Shown here one piece after another: positions 44,701 through 54,039 of a DNA stretch of 64,000 nucleotides. Under the pieces are notes generated by a model, which searched no databases, was not told the origin of the DNA, and was given only the letters and a program-made list of their open reading frames with translations. Made by a program: the position numbers and the translations under genes. Origin of the DNA: Undaria pinnatifida (taxonomy: Eukaryota > Sar > Phaeophyceae > Laminariales > Alariaceae); NCBI GenBank assembly GCA_012845835.1, contig JABAKD010000027.1:15348073-15412072 (forward strand), in the 5' to 3' direction. The stretch's first letter is position 1. Each line of letters starts with the position of its first letter.

Positions 44701-47700
44701 CGGCTTGTGTTCGACGGTAAAATCAAAAAGCTTTCAAGGCAATCGCCCAAACGGGTTAGCATGTTGGGTGCGTCATGCATGTAATACAGATGGGTGGGAG
44801 CGGCATGGTCGGCGACGAATTTGAAATGTCTACCCCGAATTTTCTGCCTCCAACGCTGCAGAGCCAGCACAACTCCACAGCATTCTTTCATCGTTGCCCA
44901 AAGGCGCTTTTGACCTTTCGTAAGACGTTACTGACATATGTAATGATGCGCAAATCTGATGGACTGGGTTTGTCATCATTTAGCGCCAAAAATGCGCCGA
45001 CACAGGCTTCACTCGCATCAACGTGTATTACGCACTATTTCGAAGGAGGAAAGTGTAACACTTACTCATCTCCTCGGCAGAGGTTGGCTCCTCTTTGAAG
45101 GGGGATCGGAACTGATCGTAGAGCTGGTATATAATAATAAAAATATTATCAAAAAAGCGCAGATGGATGCGCTGACAACGTCGCACGCTGCGAACCAACA
45201 CTGGTAAAAGAGACGAAGACAAAGACGCCAATATGGGGCGGTGCCCCTGTTAGGTTCATTCTCGCATGGTTGTGGTGTGGAGGACACACCGAGGTGGTTC
45301 GGTGCCTTGAGTCGTCACGGAACGGAATGAGGTACCTCTGGTGGCCTTGAACTCGTGTGTAATGAGGCGGTACAATCTAGGCGAAGGGGACCTGGCATCC
45401 ACACTATAGGCTATTTTTTATGGAAGACATTTTTTAGGTCGAAAAATGGAGCATAATGGCAAGAGGCAAAACACTTAATATCATGGAAAACAAAGCAGAG
45501 CAGTTGTCGCCGCGTTCAGAGTTCAACTCCTGTTTGACATGGCAACCTTGGACGATTTCAGCTTCAAATTGTCCAAAACAACTACACGTAAACAGGTTGC
45601 AAAATTATCTATTTTATAGGTTTTTACATAAATGTACTGTCAATAGTAAATCAATTTTCGGTATGGAGATGTTTTTTTTCTCTAGACACCAACTGCCGAG
45701 AGCGCATTATAGCATGGGTAAGCATAATTCGACGCGAGTCGACGAGAGAAGAAAGTGCTGAATTTTTCTTGCGATAAAAAAAGAAGGCGTGCAGTGGTGG
45801 GGAGGGGAGAGAAGAGCCTGCATAGTGACCCCGGGTCCGAATTACATCTAACGAGGGAAAACGAGAAATAGAAATTGCAAAGATAAATCGATGGGATGGG
45901 CAAAAATAAAATAAATAAACAGCATAGCAGCAGTATAGCACCCAACACAACCCACTTTTACATGTGAACACACCAGAACTACAACTCATCTACGGCACCA
46001 CACCAGTATATGTAGCCGCTGCATGCACAGACTGGGGCGACCGCGTCCACTCGCCCGGCCCTCAGCCATCAGCTCTCGATATGGCATCGGGAAGGGACGA
46101 CGAGGTGTCTATAAGCCATCGGGAGGTGTTCACGAGCTCTGGCCGAGAGCTCGTAATCGTACTACCTGCTGCTGTTTCTGTGAGCCTGTGTTTGCAACGA
46201 GTACAGAACCGACACGGTGCTCTCGACTCGCCCGAGCACGCTCGGCATCTGGGTGCCGTCGCCGTTCGCTTGGTGTCAGCGATGATATTACACGTGGTGT
46301 TCATAATATGTAGTATCATGTCTGGTGTGGCCACCGTACTATACGAAACAAAATGAAACGAGTGCTTATGCCATCTTAAGCGCCATCTGAAACTGCACTC
46401 GGATACATAACTGTAAAATGTACTAGGAATATTAACAACAATAAAATAAATAATTCTGCTCTGTTCTCGACCAAAAGAAATCTCGCATAAGAAGCGGCCT
46501 TACCATTTCACCTCCCTAGCACTGCCCGGCAAGGGCGTAGGCGCCTCCCACGCATAAAGTCCGGTGAAGCACAAGAGAAGTGTCATCGCCACGGACCAAA
46601 TGTCAGCCTGCCGTCCATCGTACTCTAAATTCTTGAAAATCTCCGGTGCCATGTACCTGAGCAAAAACAAAATCGTCCATCGATAAAGTAAAGAGTGTTT
46701 CATACCGGAAGCATTAATCGGTTCCGATCCGATAAGGACCGAAAAAAACCATCTGGTCATTAATTTTTGTTTATCGGATCCGATCTCTGTTATTGCTAAC
46801 AATGCCGATTCCGATACGGTTAACTATGTGCGGGGCGAAACGCAGGAAATACAGGTCATGGTACCGCGTAGGAGCACGTGTTTTCTTTTCTTCTGACCCC
46901 TCACGTCAAACTATTCGCCTGTGGACCCTCTCGACGAGGGGAGAAGGGACAGTACAGCGACGCCCCCCTTCCGTTGGAAGTGTAATGTTGTGATGTTCTC
47001 GTCCGATGTCGGAACGCTTTTTCTTTCCCGATCCGGTTGCCGACCCGATTCCCGATTTATCGGAAGTTTCCACACGCTGTCAACTGTCAACACCGCTGCG
47101 AAACACCCGAGGAAAGATTAAATATATATATATATATATATTACAAGTCGTGCTCGTCGAAACATGTTCACGCACACGGGGTTCCTTGCACTTCGGTTTT
47201 CATGGGCAACATCAACAACAACAAGAACAAGAACAAGAACAACAACAACAACAACACACCACAACAACAGCACCCCCCGCCACCAACACCACTACCACCA
47301 CCAACAAGAATCAGACAAGACTACCCCACCGAATCGCATACGCTTCAAATCTACAGTAATTCACGGCTCGTTGTCCGTAACAACAATTAATCCTACGAAT
47401 ACAGCAGTAGTCTGTTTCGATACAGCTGTAGTCTGTTTCGATACAGCAGTAGTCTGTTTCGATACAGCAGTAGTCTGTTTCGATACAGCTGTAGTCTGTT
47501 TCGATACAGCAGTAGTCTGTTTCGATACAGCAGTAGTCTGTTTCGATACAGCAGTAGTCTGTTTCGATACAGCAGTAGTCTGTTTGTGCGCGCGGATAGC
47601 GCTATGCTGCAATCACAAAACAACCGTCCCCCTCCCGCGCGCGGTGAACGCAACAACCACTCACAAAAGACATCTGTCATATATACCAGGTGTATATGGT

Positions 47701-50700
47701 TGTTGGTGTTCTCACATTAACTCGCATAATCAAATCCGTGGTCACAGGACAGGCTCCAGTCACTCTGGAGTGGAAGAATGTGGAAGCATACCCCAGGGAA
47801 AAACACAAGCAAACCAAAAGTGGTACACGCATATATCATACATTTATAGCTGAAACAATCACTGCTGTGATGCATCCGCCAAACATAGTAAACAAAAGAA
47901 ATCGGAAGTCAGCCTACGTACGTGCCAGGCCTATACTGGTACATGTATTACGTCTCAAGACTCGCATCTGAAAACCGACTACACAAACAACATGCCACCC
48001 AGGAACCCAACCAATGTACTAATCCTAGCTCAAAATTCCCCACCTAAAGTATAAATACCAACACTTACCATTATAGTGGACAAAAAATAGGACACCTCCC
48101 AATAAAAACTCACCCATTTAGTATATTACGAGTACCAACAACGCAGCTTGCAAAGATGACTATTGACCTGAAATTCGTCGAACTCACGGCTGACGTCCTT
48201 GAAATTAGCTATAAAATCCGAGAGAGAGCAAAGGAAATATGATACTAATAAGGAAGAACGACACAAATAGAAAAACGAACCAAGGAAATTATTAATAATA
48301 AATGGCCCTGATGCGGTTCGTACCTCTATCTATCGTATCATGCGACAATCACCTCACCTATACCCACACAGTGGTGTATCCATTTTAACGCCACCCGGTG
48401 TAAGACCGAAGTAGAAACAAGACCAAGTGAATCGGCTGGTCACGAAGAAGAAACTACTTGGAAATAGTATGGGATGTTTTTTGCAGTAGTAATATATAGT
48501 ACCTTAGTAGAGATAAGACCACCTAAGTTGGCTTGTCACGGGGTGGTCTTAAACTGGGTACGCCACTGCACCTATACCTATACCTATCCATCGTGGGCCA
48601 ACAACGGCTACCCCACCGCAGTCCTGGTGAAGCAACGAAGCAACGAAGCAACTCACCTATACTTGCCGAAGACCCGCTCGTCGCGCACCGCCACAGTGTC
48701 GCCCTCCGGGTTCGTAGGCATCTTCTGGGCCATCCCGAAGTCCATCACCACCGCTACATCGTAGTTCCCAGTGATGACAATGTTCTCCGGGCTCATGTCG
48801 TGATGGCAGATTCCCTACAAAGCAATGGTGTCCCCATTTTAATACCATCCGGTTTAAGACCGTAGCAGAGTTAAGACCAGGTAAATCGGCATGGCACGAA
48901 GAAGAAACTACTTGGAACTAGTAAAGCACGATTTTTGCAGTAGAAAGAAATAAGGTCATAGTAGAGAAAATACCACCTAAATTGGCTTAGCCACGGCGTG
49001 GTCTTTAACTGGGTACACCACTGTGTATACCAGGGGGGCTTCACCGCGGCGGGCTGACGCCCGCCTGCGGCTCCGCGCATGCCCGCGTGATAGGTAAAAC
49101 GAAGCGGAGAGGGACCATAGGAGCGACAACTACTGCCAAGGGGTACGGTGTGGTAATCAGTCCATAGTATTGCAAGTATGAGGTGGAGCGGGTGTGGAGG
49201 GGAGTTGTAAATATTGAGGGGAGATAGCAAAGGAACGTGGGAGGGCGAGAAATCCATGATGATCGTATCATATGTCAGGTACATCCGAGTACCGGCGGGT
49301 AGTATGGCAGGACTACTACAACAGCAGTAGCAGCAGCAATTGCCAAACCACCTAGTACCTCGAACGTACTGCAGCTGTATCATTATTTTTAGCAGCCCAA
49401 CCGTTGTACCTGGACCTCTTTCCTCTCTTCTCCCCTGTAAGCGAGTACTCCTATGTATTGGCCACGAGACTCATGAATCACGCAGCTTGCAACGTTGAAT
49501 CTAGACTGCTCAACTGTTGGAACTCAGTATCGACTGCTCAACTGGTTGAACTCACAGCTGACGTATTTCAAATAACATCGCAAAAAAAACAAAACAAGTA
49601 CAGCACTCCCTGCCAGCCGGCAGCCCGGGCACGGTGCAAGCACGCCCGAGGTCTCCTTCGACACAGTCGGGGTCGGGGAGCAAGACGAGGGAATTTGGGA
49701 TCGAGGGGTGATCCTTATCGCAAGCTAGGACGGCAGAATCTCAAAAATACGTCCAAAAAAAGCTCAGGAGCATTGCTGCTTGTACATGCATTCACGTACC
49801 TGATGTATTTTAGACACGAAAAGGGCAGTGCAGCTGTGATATCGAAAACTTCATGCACACTCACACACAAAATCGCAAGCTGCGTGTGATACTTCCAGCG
49901 TAATGTAGGTGTACTTATCATAGCACTATAACAGTCGATAACACGATGCCGATCAGCAGAGTGTTTGTGTCCTCACACCTGCGACCACGAGCTGTCAAGA
50001 CTGTCGCTCAGGGTGAACAAAACCTCCTACCAGTTGAGCTGGAGAGAAAGAGTGACAACAGAAATAAAAATACATCAAAAGATAGTAACCCCTCTAGAAC
50101 CCCACTCACGTTTTTGGGGACAAAAACACTTGGATTTAGTGTGGGATCACGTTTGCAGTGGAAAAAGTTATGTTCACTCATCAACATCCCATATATACAG
50201 TTCTGCGATCCATGACAAACTACGAGACAACGACACTGCATCTCAAATACACTGAAAAAAAGGAGAATTGCCAACGCAAGTGACAAACCCACTGGCTACA
50301 AAAAACAGCACGCGTACGCCAAAACAGTTTTTTTCGCGCCCAAAAACGATGGGTCCCCGGACGATTAGTATTTGCTCCCTACCGCCACATCAAATGTTAG
50401 ACTGCGTTCTGGTCCACGGGAATAGTCAAAGACTTAAGGCAATGGGTTGGCCGGCTACAACTCGTTGACTAGGTACTAGTTGCGAAGTACTTCAAGGTAT
50501 TTAGTTGGCTCTTTGCGGTGGCATGTGTAGATCTGCGTGTTTGTATATAGCCGACTGGCCTTTTTATTTTATTTTTCCTTGTGTAGACCTGCCCGCTAGT
50601 GTGTGCTTGCGCAAGTGTGTGCCGTATCGAGAACGTTGCACCTAATACCTTCGTACTATAGGCGTCAACTGCAGCCGACTGACAGACCTAGCCAGTTGTT

Positions 50701-52309
50701 AGAATAGTACGTGCATCCGCCTACAAACGTCGAAAACATCTGCGCTACCTCGGGTGTCCTATATATACCATATCCCACCTTACTGTGTATGTACGCCAAA
50801 CCGAGCAGAATCTGCCGGGCCCACTTTCGCACGATTCGCTCTTCCAAGCCATACCCGTACACCACGTGCGTCAGCAGGTTCCCTCCTTCGCACAAGGGAG
50901 TGATGATGTGTAACTGCACCCTGCAAACACAGTTCGGTCGTACAACGAGTTGGAATCGAAGACGGGATACCAGGCATGGGGGCAGCGGGGGGGGGCGGAG
51001 GGGTAGGGAGGAGGGAGCAAGGGAAGTGGTGGAGGGGGTGGGGGTGTTGGGGTGGGGTAGGGGGGGCAGAGGGAGGGGGGTGGGCAGGGGGGAGAGCACG
51101 GGCGGGGGCATGGGGGGGGTCGGGGACGGGGGGGGCTGAGAAGGCATCACCGGGACACAACAGCAGTTCATCCACCACTACCATCAAGAGCCAAAGATGC
51201 TGGGGCATCGCGGAATAACCCCTGACTCACACACCCCTGATCGCCCCTGAACTAAAACGAGTATATTAAGGCCAAAAGAGGTTTTGATGCGCTCTACAGA
51301 CCGGCATCGAGTAACAGCGTCCCTTTACAGTACATGTATTACCAACAAATACAGTACATCCGGACGCGATCAGTTCCGCCGCCGCAACCATTACAAAAAC
51401 CGGGAGTCGTTTTGCTGCAATTAGTGCAGAACAAACGCATTCCCACATGAGATTCATTTCTAACGAATGCAAAACATCATGATTCCTGACAAAAAAAACA
51501 CGATTCTTGACATTTTGAAATTCTAAAATGACAGGTTTCCAAAAAGCACAATCACGACGGCATATTGTTGTCACGAATCCTGACATTATGTTTCGTGGAA
51601 ATTCTCAATATTTTTCAAAACCAGGACTCCTGCCAAGTATCACGATTCGCAAAAAAGTGACGTTTTTCGTCACGACTCCTGACATTCATTTTCAGGAACG
51701 ACCCGAAAAAAGCCACCAGCTTTTTCCCGTTTCTAACTATTACGAGGCGCCCTCAACGCACAGCGATATAACATGGCTGGGGGGAGTTTTTTCGCAGCGT
51801 CGACAACCAATATGCCAACAGAGCAGCATGAATAACAAGCGCGAAGACCGGGAGCGTCCACAGGCAGTTCACCGAGACACGAACACAAAGAAAAGGGGAG
51901 ACAGCCGGGCACTCACTCTGAAATGCACGCGTACATCAATGGCATCACGCAATGCTGCCCGGAGTGCTTCCCCGTGTTCATGAACAACTGTCTCTGCAGT
52001 AGCGCGTAGGGGGGGAGGGGGGGGTACATTTCGTTGCTTGCCTTAGTCATACGGGGGGGGGTGGTACTCATTTTCACGCATGGCCATAGTCTGAAGACCA
52101 TCGATCCTCGCATCTCTACAGCAGTATATGACTTCGATACGAACACTAGGCGTCCTGGGTGTCGTTGGACGTTGGATAGAGCGGTGAACAAACACAACAG
52201 TAAACGCAACAGTAACAGTGACAACAACGACAACGACAACGACAACGACAGCAACAAACAACAAACAACAAACAAACCGATGACAACGACAACAACGACA
52301 ACGACAACG

Positions 52310-52343
<34 letters not shown>

Positions 52344-52519
52344 CGGCACCAACACAAACAATTTCAGCCGGCCGGCTGTGACACCTCACCATAACCGCGA
52401 TCTCGCGGAAGGGGTTCTGGTCGCGAGAGTGGCGCACTTTGTCCAGCACTAAGCTTTTGATGGCCACGGGGAACGGGCGTTCCACAGTTCGGGAAGTCTG
52501 GCCTACAGGCGAGCGCCGC
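41721..52519 (-). CDS. Eukaryotic protein kinase, six 3' exons (gene open at its 5' end)
   Basis: Exons, 5' to 3' on the minus strand, are about 52519-52390, 51993-51917, 50920-50779, 48814-48657, 46656-46504 and 41922-41721. All introns are GT-AG and every codon phase agrees, giving 286 residues to a TGA. Landmarks in order are PFPVAIKSL (ATP lysine), FREIAVM (helix C Glu), [14 protein letters not shown] (hinge), GLAYIHSK and [10 protein letters not shown] (catalytic loop). [33 protein letters not shown] and a C-lobe ending [14 protein letters not shown]...HVFF follow. The catalytic loop has HHD in place of HRD, so it is a non-RD kinase; the other catalytic residues are present. The glycine loop should lie in an upstream exon that I did not find. 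The first acceptor (52520-52522) is the least certain. It resembles CAMK-like Ser/Thr kinases; the substrate is unknown. Confidence 0.93.
43050..45045 (-). mobile_element. Old, fragmentary Ty3/gypsy relic inside a kinase intron
   Basis: From right to left there are a stretch like the reverse transcriptase-RNase H junction (near 45000) and an RNase H motif region ([18 protein letters not shown]). Next come an integrase zinc module ([11 protein letters not shown]...[11 protein letters not shown], 43846-44040), part of the integrase core ([20 protein letters not shown]) and a GPY/F module (PWRGPYHV, about 43120-43145). It is clearly related to the young element at 1153-9345 but well diverged. 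It has no LTRs and lacks gag, protease and most of the reverse transcriptase. It is broken in many places and is an old fossil. Confidence 0.85.
45698..45917 (+). repeat. Short A-tailed repeat S2, copy 2
   Basis: The copy runs from GAGAGCGCATTATAGCATGG through ATTCGACGCGAGTCGACGAG and GTGACCCCGGGTCCGAATTA to ATGGGATGGGC, then A-rich sequence. It is closest to copy 3 at 60203-60427. It lies antisense inside the kinase intron. Confidence 0.7.
47400..47585 (+). repeat. 21-bp minisatellite, nine units
   Basis: Nine head-to-tail units of TACAGCAGTAGTCTGTTTCG+A differ at one or two positions (GCAG or GCTG). Because the unit is a multiple of three, both strands show artificial heptapeptide-repeat frames. 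The units are contiguous without spacers, so this is not a CRISPR array. Confidence 0.95.
48110..48200 (-). repeat. Dispersed GCAGCTTGCAA-type repeat, a well-preserved copy
   Basis: The sequence GCAGCTTGCAAAGATGACTA, then TTGACCTGAAATTCGTCGAA and CTCACGGCTGACGTCC, matches the reverse strand of 30330-30440 over about 130 bp. Weaker or shorter copies lie near 1095-1127, 13800-13880, 18375-18425, 21183-21232, 49483-49570 and 49868-49895. The copies probably belong to one dispersed element family whose full structure I could not define. Confidence 0.65.
48369..48568. mobile_element. 200-bp inverted-repeat element (MITE Y), copy 1
   Basis: The ends are imperfect inverted repeats: CAGTGGTGTATCCATTTTAA at the left and, reversed, CAGTGGCGTACCCAGTTTAA at the right. 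Internally there are GTAAGACC/GGTCTTA blocks and a core AACTACTTGGAAATAGTATG. The target duplication is unclear, because the flanks are CCTATAC repeats. Its design parallels the larger element at 39629-40617. It lies 89 bp downstream of the kinase catalytic-loop exon. Confidence 0.7.
48823..49023. mobile_element. 200-bp inverted-repeat element (MITE Y), copy 2, abutting a splice acceptor
   Basis: This copy is collinear with 48369-48568 and in the same orientation, starting CAATGGTGTCCCCATTTTAA and ending GGGTACACCACTG. Its left end is only 8 bp from the first base of the kinase exon at 48814. The last intron bases are therefore CTTTGTAG, and everything further upstream, including any branch point, is element sequence. 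Confidence 0.7.
50921..51916 (-). other. Kinase intron with G-rich tract
   Basis: The intron lies between the helix C-side exon and the hinge exon. It holds a strongly G-rich stretch on the plus strand (50976-51145). Frames across that stretch are poly-Gly or poly-Pro and not credible. Confidence 0.75.
51994..52389 (-). other. Kinase intron with AAC microsatellite
   Basis: This short 396-bp intron lies between ATG|GTGAGG and CTACTGCAG. It is largely filled by an ACAACGACAACAAC-type repeat at 52200-52345. Poly-Thr and poly-Val frames here are artefacts. Confidence 0.8.
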
Positions 52520-54030
52520 CTAACCGCACAGAAATAAGGCGAGTTAACATCGGCACAAGGACACAAGGGGAACAGACAAAAGTAATCACAAATGTTGTCA
52601 AAATGTATTTACGAGTCAGTCCACGGGAGGGGTTGCACCTTTTCTGGGCCAAGAGTTTCTGACCGGTTGAGCTCCTCACGTGTGGACCAATCGGTTAGCG
52701 TGGTAATTTTACGAGTTTATTTGGTTTAGGGCAAACGCACAATACAGTTGGTCTGGTTGCCCGAGCGAATGTCTTCCGAGTCATGCTTCGGGTGATGATG
52801 ATGTTGATGTTGAGCTAGCTCCTCATGTTAGAAGCTCAGAAATTTCTTAGAAACTTCCGCTGCACCCCTAGCGTGAGGTGACTCCTTTACAAGGTTCCTC
52901 CTCGGTATGGGGTTGGCTTCATATCCTAGAGGCGTCACAAGTCGAAAAGGGGGACACCATTCGAGGAGGCATTCCAATCATATGTATGAGCTACTGCTTT
53001 TGCTACTGCTGTATGCTTCGTATACGAGGTATGGGGTCCGACGATGTGTGTTCCACTGCTGTTACTGCATTGGACGCGTTCATATTGTAATGCTGTCGTG
53101 GTTCGATCTCCTGATGTGCACCAACCGCGCACACATACACCGTGACTTTTGGCACAAAGCCAAGGGCTTGGGTCACGGCTAGCGTTGTACTGCTGCTGCT
53201 GCTGCTCTCTACTGATTTTGTGACAGCACACACTCCACGCACGCATACCTTACATACAGAAGCGCACAAACATACACATACACACAAAAGCACCGTCTGT
53301 GGCAAACCACAAAGGAGAGAAATCCCAGCAGGGCTGCTGTTTCACCGTGACTGCCACAAGTAGTGTTGAGCTTGGAGGGCCATGTGTGGTGCAGCAGAAC
53401 AGCTGCAACAGAGCGAGCAGAGACAACATGTGGTGAAATTCCCCCTCTCGCAACATGTTTCCTGTTATTTGCCGTGGCTTAGGGTGGTTTGAGGTTCCGG
53501 TGTGTTTTGGCGTGGTATTTGGTAATATCCGGAATGATTTTGGAGTTTTTTTTTTAATTATTTAGTACGTTTTTGTGTGTTTAGGGGTGTATTGTGGTGT
53601 GTAACGTGCGTTTTGGTGTGCCTGCTGCAGGTTTCAAGAGGATGAAAAAAAATCGGGGGTTGTAGATGTGGTTTGGGGGGTGTTCGATGTGCCTTGGTGT
53701 CAGGTGGTAGTGTTTGTATTGCATTTGGTGACTCAGGCGCAGTTTCAGGGGGAGAAGGGGGGGGCGTACTCATTTGTTGCTTGCCTTGGTCATTTGATCA
53801 TTGACCACGCATGCATCCCTTTCGAGACGGAGCACCGTTCCTACTCCTAATAGAGACACTCCCGACATTCGGGCGCTCATTACCCTTCTTCCATATACTA
53901 CATAGAAACTGTTTGCCAATCCTATCCCCGTTCTGTTTCGCCGTCTGCGGCCACCATCCATCTCCTAGGATAGCGATCGATTTCTCTTAGTCTACCAAAC
54001 TCTTCCATGTCACGTACGTCTAACTTCTTC
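52520..54030. other. Stretch upstream of the kinase exons, no gene recognised
   Basis: The missing glycine-loop exon of the kinase should lie here or further right, but I could not identify it. G-rich repeat sequence related to the array at 54.0-55.5 kb already appears near 53690-53770 (GTGGTAGTGTTTGTATTGCA). Confidence 0.5.
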
Positions 54031-54039
54031 ATCTCCTCC

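Larger units (their letters stand above)
41923..46503 (-). other. Last intron of the kinase gene (4.6 kb)
   Basis: The intron lies between donor TG|GTAAGG (exon end 46504) and acceptor TTTATCCCAG (exon start 41922). It contains an old Ty3/gypsy fragment (43050-45045) and an A-tailed S2 repeat (45698-45917). No exon was found in it. Confidence 0.85.
46657..48656 (-). other. Kinase intron with minisatellite and inverted-repeat element
   Basis: This 2.0-kb intron holds a TA run (47122-47142), an AAC/AAG-rich tract (47212-47310) and the 21-bp minisatellite (47400-47585). It also holds a GCAGCTTGCAAAGATGA-type repeat (48110-48200) and a 200-bp inverted-repeat element (48369-48568). Confidence 0.8.

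Noticed and set aside
47400-47585. Possible CRISPR array
   Set aside because: The 21-bp units are contiguous with no spacers, and the genome is eukaryotic.
47164-47853. 229-residue frame with nine TAVVCFD repeats
   Set aside because: It is produced by the 21-bp minisatellite and lies inside a kinase intron, with no start context or splice support.
48369-49023. Whole introns created by introner elements
   Set aside because: The 200-bp elements occupy only part of introns of about 2 kb; neither spans from donor to acceptor.
52034-52381. Poly-Thr and poly-Cys frames near the kinase
   Set aside because: They are translations of the AAC-type repeat within a GT-AG intron between two phase-matched kinase exons.
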